NCBI GenBank assembly: GCA_022009855.1
Contig: CP091727.1
Span: 1,240,001 to 1,304,000 of the forward strand
Reading direction: 5' to 3'
Length of the DNA stretch: 64,000 nt
DNA from: Lentisphaeria bacterium
GTDB lineage: Bacteria; Verrucomicrobiota; Lentisphaeria; Victivallales; Victivallaceae
Shown here: one piece after another, positions 63,646 to 64,000 of the stretch
How the letters are laid out: every line of letters starts with the position of its first letter
Position numbering within the stretch: position 1 is the stretch's first letter
Notes under the pieces: model-generated
What the model was told of the DNA's origin: nothing
Database searches by the model: none
Seen by the model: only the letters and a program-made list of their open reading frames with translations
Translations under genes and position numbers: made by a program

Positions 63646-64000
63646 TCAGTCGATCCGGGTGACCAATCCCTTCAGATAGAACCCTTCCGGAACGGCGAGC
63701 GATACCGGGTGATCCGGACTCTGTTCGAGGCGGCGGCAGATGACTCCGCCGACCCCCGCCTCCACCGCCGCGTCGGCGGTGATCTTCTGGAAGAGCTCCG
63801 GCGTCATCAGCCCGGAACAGGAGAAGTTCACCAGCAGTCCGCCGGGATTGAGCAGCCGGAACCCGAGCCGGGCGATGTCCTGATAGGCGCGGCTCCCCTG
63901 CGTCAGCACCCGCTTCGATTCGATGAATTTCGGGGATCGAGAATCACCATGTCGAACCGGCGCCCTTCAGCGACGAATTTCCGCAGCGTTTCGAAGACGT
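63646..64000 (-). CDS. RlmI-type rRNA cytosine methyltransferase (N-terminus cut)
   Basis: The C-terminal part of a class I SAM-dependent methyltransferase. It has RFDMVILDPPKF (the DPP element after one C is added to the run near 63935), SRAYQDIARLGFRLLNPGG and LVNFSCSGLMTPELF, all matching the YccW/RlmI family, which makes m5C in 23S rRNA. About 118 of some 390 residues are in the window. Confidence 0.85.

Overview
The window is GC-rich chromosomal DNA from a Gram-negative-type bacterium. It encodes Lnt, SurA/PpiC-like foldase, DsbD and several signal-peptide proteins. Type IV-like prepilins, one carrying the H-X9-DG signature, sit beside sugar regulators and carbohydrate-active genes (GH5-like, GH130, GHL10/DUF187, AXE1 esterase). 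This mix is typical of the Planctomycetes/Verrucomicrobia/Chlamydiae group and fits Lentisphaerae (Victivallis-like) best. That placement is an inference from gene content, not from a marker phylogeny.

The reading frames need care. About 37 genes, many of them housekeeping, contain one or more apparent frameshifts, well over 50 in total. The ones I resolved nearly all fall at short homopolymer runs, and conserved motifs continue across them in another frame. I read these as sequence or assembly errors and annotate each gene as a single unit. Some genes (carB, gatB, pcnB, ppk2, peroxiredoxin, the NDPK-like gene) are intact.

Layout. 1-4.5 kb: a lower-GC type II CRISPR-Cas locus (cas1 partial at the edge, cas9, and a divergent predicted tracrRNA with its terminator); no array lies inside the window. 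4.6-10.6 kb: glyoxalase-family protein, receptor-like Ser/Thr kinase with a zinc ribbon, PpiC/SurA foldase, queA and a rhomboid protease. 10.7-13.7 kb: NIF3-like domain protein, M50 protease, NUDIX enzyme, and an ECF sigma / membrane protein / periplasmic coiled-coil trio. 13.7-18 kb (minus strand): nadB, pcnB, GHL10. 18-21.7 kb (plus strand): tightly overlapping lnt, HIT, DUF89, DUF2059. 21.7-26.6 kb: pepD, a thioredoxin-fold protein, dsbD, a GntR-type regulator and tRNA-Arg. 26.7-30.6 kb: two PilT-like ATPases, signal peptidase I and an NTF2-like protein. 30.6-33.1 kb: recO, gatB, two tRNA-Asp. 33.3-42 kb: carB, a GAF-PP2C phosphatase, an NDPK-like protein, MEMO-like, YjbQ and an AXE1 esterase.

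42-51.5 kb is the accessory carbohydrate region. It holds a prepilin pair, then a probable operon of GntR-type regulator, H-X9-DG prepilin and a secreted protein of about 1,110 residues. A perfect inverted-repeat operator is built into the promoter of that operon. Next is a divergent XylR-like activator / GH5-like pair with direct-repeat sites at the promoter. 51.5-53 kb is an IS110-family element with a structured upstream non-coding stretch, the expected place for a bridge RNA; it lies between a perfect consensus promoter and the gene downstream. 53-64 kb holds dinB, a sodium/solute symporter, an SLC12-like transporter, a GH130 phosphorylase, PPK2, a membrane glycosyltransferase, a trypsin-like protease, a 2-Cys peroxiredoxin and the end of an RlmI-type methyltransferase.

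Functionally, the second half looks like glycan foraging: sensing by effector-binding regulators, secreted hydrolases, uptake by symporters and phosphorolysis. The rest is core metabolism, envelope biogenesis and a defence locus that looks acquired.
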